Source: Streptomyces thinghirensis (GTDB lineage Bacteria > Actinomycetota > Actinomycetia > Streptomycetales > Streptomycetaceae). Taken from it: 64,000 bases of DNA. Below are positions 9,368 to 20,090 of the stretch, in pieces (positions within the stretch are counted from its first letter, which is position 1; every line of letters begins with the position of its first letter). A program made the translations under genes and the position numbers. The notes under the pieces are model-generated. The model was not told where the DNA came from. It was given only the letters and a program-made list of their open reading frames with translations, and ran no database searches. The DNA is taken from contig JAKFGP010000019.1 of the NCBI GenBank assembly GCA_021502835.1, forward strand, positions 14,905-78,904. The letters are read 5' to 3'.

Positions 9368-10212
9368 CCGTGGTCCGCCGGCCCCGGGCCGGCCTCGCCC
9401 GGCACCGGCCGTGGCCGATGTGCCGGCAGTGCAGCGGCGTCGCCCTCGACATGGGCAGCGCCCGTGCCCGCGCCTGGGTCTCCGGGCGCGGAATGATCCT
9501 CGACGTGCCGACGGTGACCTTTCCCGGCGCCGGTGCGGTGTATCCCATCCAGCGCGGTTCCATCGTCGACACCCAGGGCACGGCCCGGATGCTCGACCGG
9601 CTGCTCGGCCACCGCCTGCCCCGCTTCGCCCGTCCTCTGGTCGTGGTGACCGCGCCAGTGCTGGACGGGTTCGCCTACCGGACCGAGCCCGTACGGCCGT
9701 GGAGGTGCTGCGCCCGCGCGGTGTGCTGACCGTCCCCAGCGCGCGGGCCGTGGCCCTGGCGGCGGGCGCGGACCTGTCGCGGCCGCTGCTCGTGATCGAC
9801 ATCGGCGCGCACCTCACCGAGGTGGTGCTCCTGAGTGGACGGCGCCGTCTTCGACGCGCGCCGCACCGCCGCTGGGTACGGGGGACATCGACGCACGCGG
9901 CCCCGGCCGCGCGGGTCGCCGAGGCGGTGGTCGACATGACGACCTCGATGCTGCGGCAGGACGACACGTCCCTCACCGTCGACGCCCCCTGAGCCGGGCC
10001 CGCTGCTCGCGGGCGGGGGTGCCCTGCGCCCCGACATCACCTGCCACCTCACCGCCGGGCTGCACGCACCCCTGCGGACCGTTCCGGCACCGCACACGGC
10101 CGCCGTCCGAGGCGCCGCCAAGTTCCTGGAAACCGCGCACACCCACCCGCCGACCGCGACCCCGGACTCACCGGACGAGCACCAGTACCGACCCGGGGCG
10201 CCCGGCCCCTGA
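9364..10212 (+). CDS. MreB/Hsp70-superfamily actin-like ATPase
   Basis: Protein of the actin-like ATPase fold. The first phosphate-binding loop reads VALDMGSARARAWV, and the second nucleotide-binding region is LLVIDIGAHLTEVVLLS with the usual D-x-G-x-H arrangement. A conserved linker is VTFPGAGAVYPIQRGSIVD, similar to the connecting region of rod-shape proteins where MreB has a P-x-x-G-x-I strand. It is shorter (about 280 residues) and more divergent than MreB, so a role in cell-wall geometry is only a possibility. Frameshifts near 9690, 9835 and 9900 occur. It is coupled to two DksA-like genes. Confidence 0.65.
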
Positions 10213-10905
10213 CGGCGGGGGGAGCCGCGCGGCCTCCCGGGCGCACCCCCGGGCTGCACCCAGGCTCACCCGTGCGGCCCACCCAGGCGCACCCGGGCGG
10301 CCCACCCAAGCGCACCCGTGCGGCCCGCCGAGGGCGCCCGTACGGATGCCCATGGGCACCAGTGCGGCCGCCGTTGGACGCCCGCCGCCCCACGACGGAC
10401 GCCATCGCGCCCCCCTGGCCGCTCGTACGCCGACGCCGACGCCGCCCCCGCAGCCCTGTCCGCGCTCCTGTCCGTCCCCCAGACCCCTGGTCCGTCGCCG
10501 TATCGACAACGGGCGCCCCGTCCACTCGCACGCCGACGCCGACGCCGCCCCGCAGCCCTGTTCGCGCTCCTGTCCGTCCCCCAGGCCCCTGGTCCGTCGA
10601 CGTATCGACAACGGGCGCCCCGTCCACTCGCACGCCGACGCCGACCGCCGCCCCGCAGCCCTGTTCCCGCCCCTGCCCACACCCCCGACCCCACGTCCGT
10701 TCCCGTACGGCAACGGACCCTCCCCGACCGCCCGGGGCCGCCGCCCACCCGCCCGGCGCCGGCCGTACCGCCCACCCCGCCGCCCCCCTTACCCGAGCCC
10801 TCGCGTCATCGAGCGCCCCGAGCCCCACCCCCCGACCCGCCGTCGGTGCCGGACCGGCATCGACGGTGCCGTTCCGGCTGCCCCGACCCTGGAAGGAGGC
10901 GCACC
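10213..10905. repeat. GC-rich tract with tandem repeats
   Basis: About 690 bases between two genes. At 10237-10330 an imperfect unit of about 22 bases recurs (forms of CGGCCCACCCAGGCGCACCC). At 10428-10685 a longer unit is repeated: copy 1 starts at 10428, copy 2 at 10531 and a partial copy 3 at 10633, giving periods of 103 and 102 bases with high identity. Open frames exist on both strands but all are low-complexity Pro/Arg/Ala and none has a convincing start or homology. A period of 102 (34 codons) would be compatible with coding. Confidence 0.7.
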
Positions 10906-11545
10906 GTGGCCGGTGAGATACCGCGTGCTACACCCACCGCCCGACGTTCCCCGCCCCCGGACGACACCCGCACCTCCCTGCTGGCGGTGGCGGCGCAATC
11001 CCTGCGGCGCCGTACCGACCGGGCTGGAGGGGTGGGTGGCGCTCGGGATCCTGCTCGCCGTGCTGGTGGCGGCTCCGGCGGCGATGTTTCGCGGTCGGTG
11101 ACACCGCCTATCGCCACTACCGGAGCACCGCCGAGCACGAGGTCCGGACCCGGGACCACCGCCCCGCCGTCCTCGTCCACGACGCCCCGCGCCACCCCGA
11201 GCCCGGGTCGGACGAGGCGAAGAAGACCAGGTATCCGGTCAAGGTCCGGTTCACCGGTCCGGACGGAACGGCGCGGACCGGGAGGACCGACGTCGAGCCG
11301 GGGCTGTCCGCGGACAGCACCGTTCTCGTCTGGGTGGACGCCGCGGGGAGATCACCGAGCCACCGCTGACCTCGGAGCAGATCCGCAGCCGCACGATGGG
11401 CTGGGCGATCCTCGCCTCCCTGGGCGTCGTCCTCACCGGCCTCGCCGCCCACGCGGCCACCGCATTCGTGCTGCGACGGCGCAACCTCGCCGGGTGGGAC
11501 GCCGCCTGGGCCGCCACCGCCCCGCGCTGGAGCAGGTCCCCGTGA
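10906..11545 (+). CDS. Rv1733c-family two-TM membrane protein
   Basis: Actinobacterial membrane protein resembling Mycobacterium tuberculosis Rv1733c, a family without known enzymatic role. GTG at 10906 follows GAAGGAGGC. The plan matches the family: a basic N-terminus (SLRRRTD), first helix GWVALGILLAVLVAAPAAMF, a tyrosine/arginine juxtamembrane stretch (AYRHYRSTAEHEVR), an extracytoplasmic beta-rich domain with GPDGTARTGRTDVEPGL and VLVWVDAAGEITEPPLT, second helix GWAILASLGVVLTGLAAHAA, and the C-terminal signature WDAAWAATAPRWSR. Frameshifts near 11025, 11095 and 11345 split it. It converges with the TPR-like gene, with eight bases between the stops. Confidence 0.75.
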
Positions 11546-11553
11546 ACCGACGG

Positions 11554-12347
11554 TCACGCCGTCGCCGCGTCCGCGGCCGGCGGGGCCAGCTGCCGCGCCA
11601 GCCACGTCGGCACACCGCCCAGCAGCCGGAACAGCCGCCGCGCCTCCTCCCGCAACCGCGACGCCTCCGGCTCCGACCCGCGTCCGCGAGCGAGGCCAGC
11701 GCGGGGGGCCGTACCGACCAGGTAGCCCAGCTCCTCGCGGATGCGCAACGACTCGGCGAAACCGTGCCGGGCCTCGGCCAACTCGCCTTCCCGCAGGGCG
11801 AGTCCGGCCAGGTGCCGCCAGGTGAAGGACTGGAGCAGCGGGTCGGCGTGCGCGGTGGCGCCGGCGTGGGCGCGCCAGGTACGCCGCTCCGGGCCGCCTG
11901 CGGTGAGCGGGTGAGGTTCTCCGCGAGCAGCCCGCGCCGGAAGTCCAGCAGCGCCCGTCCCTCCGCCCCCGGCGCGATCAGCGCCGCCGCCGCCCGGCCC
12001 AGCGCGGCCCGCGCCTCGTCGGACCGGTCGCGCACCCCGTGCACCGTGGCGGCGTACGCGAGTTGCCCGCGTTCACAGGCCGACGGCCCCGCGCTCGTCG
12101 TCGCTGTGGGCCAGCGCCTCGGCGGTGCGCAGCGCGTCCTCGGCCTCCGCCCAGCCCTGCTCGGTGTACAGACACCGCTCCACCAGCAGCGCGGTCCGCT
12201 GCAAGGCGGTGGCGCGGTGACTGGCTCCAGCAGGGCCACCGCGTCGGCCCAGCAGGCGCGCGAGCGCAACCGCCACACGGCGGTCTGGAGCGGATCGTCA
12301 CCTTCGGTCGTTCCCCAACCAGAACCAGCCATGGCGGAATGCGCCAC
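11554..12347 (-). CDS. TPR-like helical repeat protein
   Basis: All-helical protein built from tetratricopeptide-like pairs (LLVERCLYTEQGWAEAEDAL, ERGQLAYAATVHG, LALREGELAEARHGFAESLR, EASRLREEARRLFRLLGG). Such proteins usually act as scaffolds. No enzymatic domain and no HTH are visible, unlike the related AfsR/LuxR-type regulators whose C-terminal repeats it resembles. The GTG at 12347 is preceded by GGGAGGG; an ATG at 12332 is an alternative. Frameshifts occur near 11690, 11900, 12080 and 12210. Role unknown. Confidence 0.5.
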
Positions 12348-12504
12348 GTTGCCCTCCCCTAGCACGCCATCGAGCTCGAGTGGTGGCCGCATCTCAGCAC
12401 GGATCCGGCGGCCCGGCCAAGGGGATGGGTGAAACTTTTCACAAAGTGGGGACTTCCCGGTCCGGAGGTTTGGGGGCGTCCGGGCCTTCCCGCGCCCCCG
12501 CGGC

Positions 12505-14242
12505 TCAGCTCATCCGCAGTGCCAGGAAGAAATCCAGCTTGTCCTCCAGGCGCGACAGGTCACGCCGCCCGTCAACTGCTCCTCGATCCGCCCCGACGCG
12601 GTAGCGCAGCGTGTTGACGTGCAGGTGGAGGCGGCTCGCGCAGCGCGTCCAGGGAGCCGTCGCTGTCGAGGAACGCCTCCAGCGTCGGGATCAGCTCGGC
12701 GCGATGGCGGCGGTCGTAGTCCCGCAGCGGGTCCAGCAGCCGGGCGGTGAAGGCCCGGCGGACGTCGTCGGGGACGAAGGGGAGGAGGAGGACGTGCGAG
12801 GCCAGGTTCCTGGTGGCCGGCCGCGCACACCCGTCCGGGGCGCGCGGCGGCCACGCGCCGCGCGTGCCGGGCCTCCTCCAGCGCCGCGCAGCCCCTCCGC
12901 CGAGTGCACGGCCGCGCTGACGCCGAGCGTGACCCGCCCGTCGCCGTCCAGTCCGCGGCAGCGGCTCCCGTACGGACTCCAGCAGCGCGTCCGCGAGGAT
13001 GCCGGTCTCCGGAGCCGTCGTGCTCGCTGGAGACCGCCGGCAGCGGTACGAGGGCGACGGCCTCGTCGCCGGTGTGCGCCACGGCGATGCGGTCGGACTG
13101 CTCGGGGCCCGTGGCGAGCGGGTCGACGAGGATCTCCCTCCAGCAGGGTCTGGGCGACCGGGCCGGTCTCCGCCGAGCCGTCCTCCCACTCGACGCGGGC
13201 CACGACGACCTGCCGATCGGGGAGCCGCGCCGAGGCCCGGCAGCAGCACCGGCGCCGCCACCCGCAGGCGGGCCGCGATCTCGGCGGGCGCGGCGCCCGT
13301 CTGCACCAGTTCCAGGACCTCCTGGGCGAGCCGCCGCCGCACCGTGCGCGCCGCGTCCCGCCGGTCCCGCTCGACCGCGATCAGCTGCGTGACGCCGTAG
13401 AGCAGGTCGAGCCGCTCCTCGGCCCAGTCCCCGGCGTCCGCCTCCACGACCAGCAGCCAGTCGGACAGCACCATCTCGCGCACGTCCCGGGCGGCGCCCG
13501 CGGCTCTGCGGGGCACGCGCGCCGCCGCGCACCGGGAAGAGGCTGTACGTCGTGCCGCCCAGCGGCACCCGGTGTGGCGCGCGCCGGCCCGTGCGGGGTG
13601 GCCGCGAGGTGATCCGCCGCCAGCTTCGCGCACAGCTCGGCGGAGAGCGCGGGAGCCGCGTCCTTCGGGCCGGCGACCGGCCGCCCCGTCGGGGAGAGCA
13701 CCCGCAGGCCCGCAGGTCCAGGTCGGAGCCGAGCAGGTCCAGCACCACGTCGGGACCGCCGCCCGCCGGGCCGGAGGTCATCATCCGGCGGTGCCGGTCC
13801 ACCACGGCCGCGAGGTCCCCGGCCCGCTCGCCGGACACCTGGCGGACGACGTGCTCGGTGATGGTCGCGAAGGCGACCGACTCGTTCACCGCGAACAGCG
13901 GCAGACGGTGCCGCACGCACGCCGCCAGCAGGTCCTCCGGCACGCTCCCCAGCTCCGCCTCACCGGCGGCCAGCGCGGCCACCCCCGGCCTGCACCAGGA
14001 GGCGGACGAACGGCTCGAGGTCGTCGGCGTCCCGGCTGCCAGGCCGGGCCGGTGAGGACCAGCTCCCCGCCCGAGAGGTAGCGGCTCGGGTCCCGCAGGT
14101 CGGTGGTCATCACGCCCCGGACGGAGCGGTCCAGCTCGTCCTCGCCGCCGAGCAGCTCGAGGCCCAGCGCCGTCGGTGTCCAGCAGTGCGCGCAGCCCAT
14201 TCTCGTCGCCGCCGATCTTTGTCTCGAAGTGTTCCAGGTCAT
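12505..14242 (-). CDS. PucR-family regulator of purine catabolism
   Basis: Large regulator of the PucR type. The N-terminal PucR domain carries LGLELLGGEDELDRSVRGV and DPSRYLSGGELVLTG, with GSVPEDLLAACVRHRLPLFA further on. The C-terminal PucR HTH_30 is seen in IPTLEAFLDSDGSLD, in a region encoding LHVNTLRYR-like residues near 12600, and in the final LEDKLDFFLALRMS. It has at least ten frameshifts. The start is uncertain (ATG at 14242 lacks a clear ribosome site and is followed by a frameshift). It is transcribed divergently from the xanthine dehydrogenase operon, so it very probably senses a purine or ureide and controls that operon. Confidence 0.8.
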
Positions 14243-14500
14243 GCGGTCGTGCCGCCCGATTTCCGGAGGGACCAGGAGGAAAGCAAGGGGGTTACTGAGG
14301 GCCTCCTTTCATACGAATCTACAAGATGCCCGCCCTGGCCAGCCAACTCCTTCATGGTTTCTGCGACTGACCCTGGTGGAGCACCGGGCGGTGTACTGAT
14401 GTCACTCCACGTGAACAGCACATGAACGAGCCTGGCCCGCCGCACACGGATTGGCTCAATCTGTACGACTCACCAGACGAAGACGAAGAGAGAGCCGGTC
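14243..14500. promoter_or_regulatory. Divergent pucR / xdh promoter region
   Basis: 258 bases between the divergent PucR regulator and the xanthine dehydrogenase operon. It is lower in GC than its neighbours (for example around 14295-14345 and 14400-14480), as expected for promoters. AGAGAG ahead of ATG 14501 is the likely ribosome site of the first xdh gene. I could not define a convincing operator by eye. Confidence 0.45.
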
Positions 14501-15388
14501 ATGGACTTCCTTCGCCCCGCCAGCTGGGAGGAGGCGCTCGCCGCGAAGGCCGAGCACCCCACCGCTGTGCCGATTGCGGGTGGCACCGACGTGATGGTCG
14601 AGATCAACCCCGACCACCGCCGGCCCGAGTACCTCATGGACCTGAACCGCATCGGTGACCTCTCCGAATGGGAGGTCGGCGAGGACTCCGCACGGCTCGG
14701 TGCCTCCGTGCCCTACACCGGGATCATGGAGAACCTGAGCACCGAGCTGCCGGGTCTCGCCCTCGCCTCGCACACGGTCGCCTCCCCGCAGATCCGTAAC
14801 CGCGGCGGCGTGGGCGGGAACCTCGGCACCGCCTCCCCGGCGGGCGACGCCCACCCGGCGCTGCTCGCCGCCGGCGCGGAGGTCGAGGTCGAGTCGGTAC
14901 GCGGCAAGCGACTGATCCCGATCGACGAGTTCTACACGGGCGTGAAGCGCAACGCGATGGAGCCCGACGAGCTGATCCGCGCCGTGCACGTCAAGAAGGC
15001 CGACGGGCCGCAGCAGTTCTCCAAGGTCGGCACCCGCAACGCCATGGTCATCGCCGTGTGCGCCTTCGGTCTCGCGCTGCACCCCGAGACCCGTACCGTC
15101 CCGCACCGGCATCGGCTCGGCCGCGCCCACGCCCGTCCGGGCCAAGGCCGCCGAGGAGTTCCTGAACGCGGCGCTCGCGGAGGGCGGCTTCTGGGACAAC
15201 GGAAAGATCATCACGCCGTCGGTGGCCAAGCAGTTCGCGGACCTGTGCTCCGCCGCCTGCAACCCGATCGACGACGTCGGGGGCACCGCGAGCTACCGCC
15301 GCCACGCGGTCGGCGTCATGGCCCGCCGGACGCTCACCTGGACCTGGGAGTCGTACCGCGGCGCCCGCCACACCGAGGAGGAGCCGCG
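14501..15388 (+). CDS. Xanthine dehydrogenase, FAD-binding subunit
   Basis: FAD subunit of the molybdenum hydroxylase that oxidises hypoxanthine and xanthine to urate. It begins MDFLRPASWEEALAA. The FAD-binding motifs are PIAGGTDVMVEIN (residues ~27-39) and QIRNRGGVGGNLGTASPAGD (~97-116), typical of the CO-dehydrogenase flavoprotein family. The C-terminal domain contains KVGTRNAMVIAVCAFGLAL and, after a frameshift near 15105, SAAPTPVRA-like residues and GTASYRRHAVGVMARR. The end is fixed only by the next start, because no in-frame stop is seen before ATG 15392. It is the first gene of the xdh operon. Confidence 0.9.
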
Positions 15389-15391
15389 TAT

Positions 15392-15988
15392 ATGCGTGTC
15401 AACTTCACTGTCAACGGACGTCCGCAGGAAGCCGACGACGTGTGGGAGGGCGAGTCCCTGCTGTACGTGCTGCGCGAGCGGATGGGGCTGCCCGGCTCCA
15501 AGAACGCCTGCGAGCAGGGCGAGTGCGGCTCCCTGCACGGTCCGTCTGGACGGCGTTCCGGTGTGCTCCTGCCTGGTCGCGGCCGGTCAGGCGCAGGGCC
15601 GCGAGGTCGTCACCGTCGAGGGCCTGGCCGACTTCGCCAAGGAGCGCGCCGAGGGGCTGCGCCACCGGCGCCTGCGGCAGCGGCGCCGCCAAGGGCACCA
15701 CGCTCGACGAGGCCAAGCGGTGGCAGGCCCAGGGCAACCGACTCCCAGACCGGCGAGGGCGCCGAACTGGCCCCGATCCAGCAGGCGTTCATCGACGCCG
15801 GCGCCGTCCAGTGCGGCTTCTGCACGCCCGGCCTGCTGGTCGCCGCCGACGAGATGCTGGAGCGCAACCCGAACCCGACCGACGCGGACATCCGCGAGGC
15901 GCTGTCGGGCAACCTGTGCCGCTGCACGGCTACGAGAAGATCATGGACGCGGTCCGCCTGGCCGCGGCCCGCCAGTCCGGGGGTCTGA
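15392..15988 (+). CDS. Xanthine dehydrogenase, 2Fe-2S subunit
   Basis: Small subunit that passes electrons from the Mo centre to FAD through two 2Fe-2S clusters. The plant-ferredoxin cluster motif is NACEQGECGS followed, across a frameshift at about 15540, by C-T-V-R-L and VCSC. The second, helical cluster motif is AVQCGFCTPG with GNLCRC about 40 residues later. The Cys spacing is complete once frames are joined. An extra stretch between the two clusters (about 15660-15750) is longer than in minimal homologues and is frameshifted. The end is the TGA at 15986-15988, three bases before the next ATG; a G5 run there shifts the frame. Confidence 0.9.
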   Translation: MRVNFTVNGRPQEADDVWEGESLLYVLRERMGLPGSKNACEQGECGSLHGPSGRRSGVLLPGRGRSGAGPRGRHRRGPGRLRQGARRGAAPPAPAAAAPPRAPRSTRPSGGRPRATDSQTGEGAELAPIQQAFIDAGAVQCGFCTPGLLVAADEMLERNPNPTDADIREALSGNLCRCTATRRSWTRSAWPRPASPGV

Positions 15989-15990
15989 AC

Positions 15991-18381
15991 ATGGCTGCCA
16001 CCGGCGCACCCACCAAAATCACCCAGGGGTCCCAGACCAAGGGCGGCATCGGCGAGTCCACGCTCCGCCCGGACGGCACCCTCGAGGTCACCGGCGAGTT
16101 CGCCTACTCGTCCGACATGTGGCACGAGGACATGCTCTGGGGCCAGCTCCTGCGCTCCCCGGTCGCGCACGCCGAGATCGTCTCCATCGACACCGGCGAG
16201 GCCCTCGCGATGGCGGGGTGTCTACGCCGTCATGACCTACGACGACCTGCCGACCGAGGTGCGCAACTACGGCCTGGAGATCCAGGACACCCCGGTCCTC
16301 GCCCACGGCGAGGTCCGCCCACCACGGGGAGCCGGTCGCGCTCGTCGCCGCCGACCACCCGGAGACCGCGCGCCGCGCCGCCGCCAAGATCAAGGTGGAG
16401 TACCGGGAGCTGCCCGTCATCACCGACGAGGGCCTCCGCGACCGCCCCCGACGCGATCCTGGTCCACGAGGGGCCGCGACGACCACCACATCGGCCACGT
16501 CCCGCACCCCAACATCGTGCACCGCCAGCCGATCGTCCGCGGCGACGCCGACGGGGCCGCCAAGCGGGCCGACGGTGATCGTCAAGGGCGAGTACTACTT
16601 CGGCATGCAGGACCAGGCGTTCCTCGGCCCCGAGTCCGGCCTCGCGGTGCCGTCCGAGGACGGCGGCGTCGAGCTGTACGTCGCCACCCAGTGGCTGCAC
16701 TCCGACCTGAAGCAGATCCCCTGGTCCTCGGCCTGCCCGAGGACAAGGTGCGGATGACGCTCTCCGGCGTCGGCGGCGCGTTCGGCGGCCGCGAGGACCT
16801 GTCGATGCAGATCCACGCCTGCCTGCTGGCGATGCGCACCGGCAAGCCCGTCAAGATCGTCTACAACCGCTTCGAGTCCTTCTTCGGCCACGTGCACCGC
16901 CACCCGGCGCGGCTGTACTACGAGCACGGCGCCACCAAGGACGGCAAGCTCACGCACATGAAGTGCCGGATCGTCCTGGACGGCGGCGCCTACGCCTCCG
17001 CCTCCCCGGCGGTCGTCGGCAACGCCTCCTCGCTGTCGGTCGGCCCGTACGTGATCGACGACGTGGACATCGAGGCCATCGCCCTCTACTCCAACAACCC
17101 GCCCTGCGGCGCGATGCGCGGCTTCGGCGCGGTCCAGGCGTGCTTCGCCTACGAGGCGCAGATGGACAAGGTGGCCGGGAACTCGGCATGGACCCGGTGG
17201 AGTTCCGCCGGATCAACGCCATGGAGCAGGGCACGATCATGCCGACCGGGCAGCCGGTCGACTCCCCGGCCCCGGTCGCCGAACTGCTGCGCCGCGTCAA
17301 GGCGATGCCGCTGCCGCCGGAGCGCCAGTGGGGAGTCCAGCGAGGGCGCCGACGTGCGGCAGTTGCCCGGCGGCCTGTCCAACACCACGCACGGCGAGGG
17401 CGTCGTCCGCGGCGTCGGCTACGCGGTCGGCATCAAGAACGTCCGGCTTCTCCGGGGGCCCCGACGACTACTCCACCGCCAAGGTCCGCATGGAGGTCGT
17501 CGGCGGCGAGCCGGTGGCCACCGTGCACACGGCCATGGCGGAGGTCGGCCAGGGCGGCGTCACCGTCCACGCGCAGATCGCCCGCACCGAGCTGGGCGTC
17601 ACCCAGGTGACCATCCACCCGGCGGACACCCAGGTGGGCTCGGCCGGCTCCACCTCGGCCTCCCGGCAGACGTACGTCACCGGCGGTGCCGTGAAGAACG
17701 CCTGTGAGCTGGTGCGCGAGGAGGTCCTGGAGATCGGCCGCCGCAAGTTCGGCTCCTACCACCCGGCCTGGGCGACCGCCGAACTCCTCCTGGAGGGCGG
17801 CAAGGTCGTCACCGACGGCGGCGAGGTCCTGGGCGACCTGGTCGACGTGCTGGAGGGCGAGGCCGTCGAGGTCGAGGAGGAGTGGCGGCACCGGCCGACC
17901 GAGGCCTTCGACCTGCGCACCGGCCAGGGCAACGGCGACCGTCCAGTACTCCTTCGCCGCGCACCGCGCCGTCGTCGAGGTCGACACCGAACTCGGCCTG
18001 GTCAAGGTCATCGAACTGGCCTGCGCCCGGGACGTCGGCAAGGCGCTCAACCCACTCTCCGTCATCGGGCAGATCCAGGGCGGCACCATCCAGGGCATGG
18101 GCATCGCGGTGATGGGAGGAGATCGTCGTCGATCCCAAGACCGCGAGGTCAGAACCCCTCCTTCACGGACTACCTGCTCCCCACGATCCTCGACACGCCG
18201 ACCATCCCGGTCGACGTACTCGAACTCGCCGACGACCACGCCCTCTACGGGCTGCGCGGCATCGGCGAGGGCACCCACCCTGTCGTCGACTCCGGCGGTC
18301 CCCGCGGCCGTCCGGAACGCGACCGGGCTGAAGCTCGACCGCACGCCGGTACGACCGGAGCATCTGACCGGTACGGCGTAA
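15991..18381 (+). CDS. Xanthine dehydrogenase, molybdopterin subunit
   Basis: Catalytic subunit that binds the molybdenum cofactor and substrate. Recognisable parts are GEFAYSSDMWHEDMLWGQLL (N-terminal a/b hammerhead), the Moco-binding loops GQ-like MQDQAFLGPESGLAVPSE and GVGGAFGGRED, NPPCGAMRGFGAVQACFAYE, the MAEVGQGGVTVHAQIARTEL loop, GSTSASRQTYVTGGAV, and near the end ALYGLRGIGEGTHPVVD with the conserved active-site Glu-containing GIGEG motif. About 790 residues, as in other XdhA proteins. Ten or so frameshifts are spread along it, but every motif region is intact. It ends ...RPEHLTGTA. Confidence 0.9.
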
Positions 18382-18580
18382 CAGACCTCCGGGCGGCGCA
18401 CGGAACGTCACACACTCCGCGCCGTCCGAGTACAGCCCAAGTCCCGCTCCGCTCGCGGTGCTTGAAATACCACCACACATGCGTTCGTCTCGGGCCGTCC
18501 CCCGGGTCGTGCATATCCCAAATCCCGCGACCGCCCCAGCGGCCGACCGGGTGCACCTATGAACCTTGGGAGACGGCCCC

Positions 18581-20078
18581 ATGACCCAGCAGTCAGTGGA
18601 GCCCAAGACCACCGCCGATGACGCGGGCGCGGGTTCCCGCGTCCCCGCCGGACGGTCCTGGCTCGACCGGTACTTTCACATAACCCACAGAGGGTCGACG
18701 ATCGCGCGTGAGGTGCGCGGTGGCACCACCACCTTCATGGCGATGGCCTACATCGTCCTGCTCAACCCCGTGATCCTGTCCGGCAAGCGACGCCGCGGGG
18801 GACACCCTCGGGCCAGAAGGCCCTGATCACCGCGACGGCGCTCGCCGCGGCGGTCACCACGCTCCTGATGGGATTCGTCGGCAGGGTGCCGCTCGCCCTG
18901 GCCGCCGGACTCTCGGTGTCCGGCGTGATCGCCGGCCAGGTCGTTCCCCAGATGACCTGGCCGCAGGCCATGGGCATGTGTGTGATGTACGGCGTGGTGA
19001 TCATGCTGCTCGTGGTCACCGGGCTGCGCGAGATGATCATGAACGCCATCCCGCTCGCCCTCAAGCACGGCATCACCATGGGCATCGGCCTGTTCATCGC
19101 CATCATCGGCCTGGTCAAGGGCGGCTTCGTCCACCCGGGCAAGGCGACCCCGCTCTCGCTCGGCCCAGCCGGTGAACTCGCCGGCTGGCCCGTCCTGCTC
19201 TTCGCGGGCACCTTGCTCCTGATCTTCATGCTCCAGGCGCGCAACACCCCGGCGCGATCCTGATCGGCATCATCACCGGCACGATCGTCGCGCTGCTGCT
19301 GAACGCCTTCGAAGTCATCGACCCCAAGCAGTGGGCCAACGGAGCCCCCGAGCTGCACGGCAGCGCGGTCTCCATGCCGGACTTCTCGCTCTTCGGCGAC
19401 CTGGAGTTCGGCGGCTGGGGGCGAGGTCGGCGCCATGACGGTCGGCATGATCGTCTTCACGCTGGTGCTGGCCGGGTTCTTCGACGCGATGGCCACGATC
19501 ATCGGCGTCGGCACCGAGGCCAAGCTCGCCGACGACAAGGGCCGGATGCCGGGCCTGTCCAAGGCGCTCTTCGTCGACGGCGCCGGCGGCGTGATCGGCG
19601 GTGTGGCGGGCGGCTCGGCCAGACCGTGTTCGTCGAGTCCGCGACCGGCGTCGGCGAGGGTGCCCGCACCGGGCTCGCCCCAGTGATCACCGGCCTGTTC
19701 TTCGCGGCCTGCCTCTTCTTCACGCCGATCACCGCGATCGTGCCGCAGGAGGTCGCCTCCGCCGCGCTGGTCGTCATCGGCGCGATGATGATGATGAACG
19801 CCCGGCACGTGGACTGGGCCGACCGGGCCACCGCGATCCCGGTCTTCCTGACCGTCGTCCTGATGCCGTTCACGTACTCCATCACGGCGGGTGTCGCCGC
19901 CGGCGTCATCTCCTACGTCGCCATCAAGGTCGCCCAGGGCAAGGCCCGGGAGATCGGCGCGTTCATGTGGGCGCTGACGCTGATCTTCATCGTCTACTTC
20001 GCCCTCAACCCGATCGAGAGCTGGCTGGGCGTCACTAGCCGCTGCCACGGGAACCCCTTCCATATCACCGCTCTGTGA
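18581..20078 (+). CDS. AzgA/NCS2-type purine permease
   Basis: Polytopic purine:proton symporter of the AzgA-like branch, most likely importing hypoxanthine, guanine or xanthine. The conserved N-terminal motif TIAREVRGGTTTFMAMAYIV is present, followed by LGLxxG-like residues (FVGRVPLALAAGLSVSGV). Further motifs are GLREMIMNAIPLALKHGITM, GFFDAMATIIGVGTEAKLAD (substrate-site helix), and FVESATGVGEGARTGLAPVI. About twelve membrane helices can be traced. ATG at 18581 follows GGGAGA. Frameshifts occur near 18785, 19250, 19425 and 19620. Its place after xdh supplies the substrate for that enzyme. Confidence 0.88.
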
Positions 20079-20090
20079 GGAGACCGACAG

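Noticed and set aside
10213..10905. Candidate CRISPR array or repeat-protein gene
   Set aside because: Units of 102-103 bases are contiguous with no short repeat plus unique spacer pattern, and no cas genes are present. Coding status unclear, so it is recorded only as a repeat.
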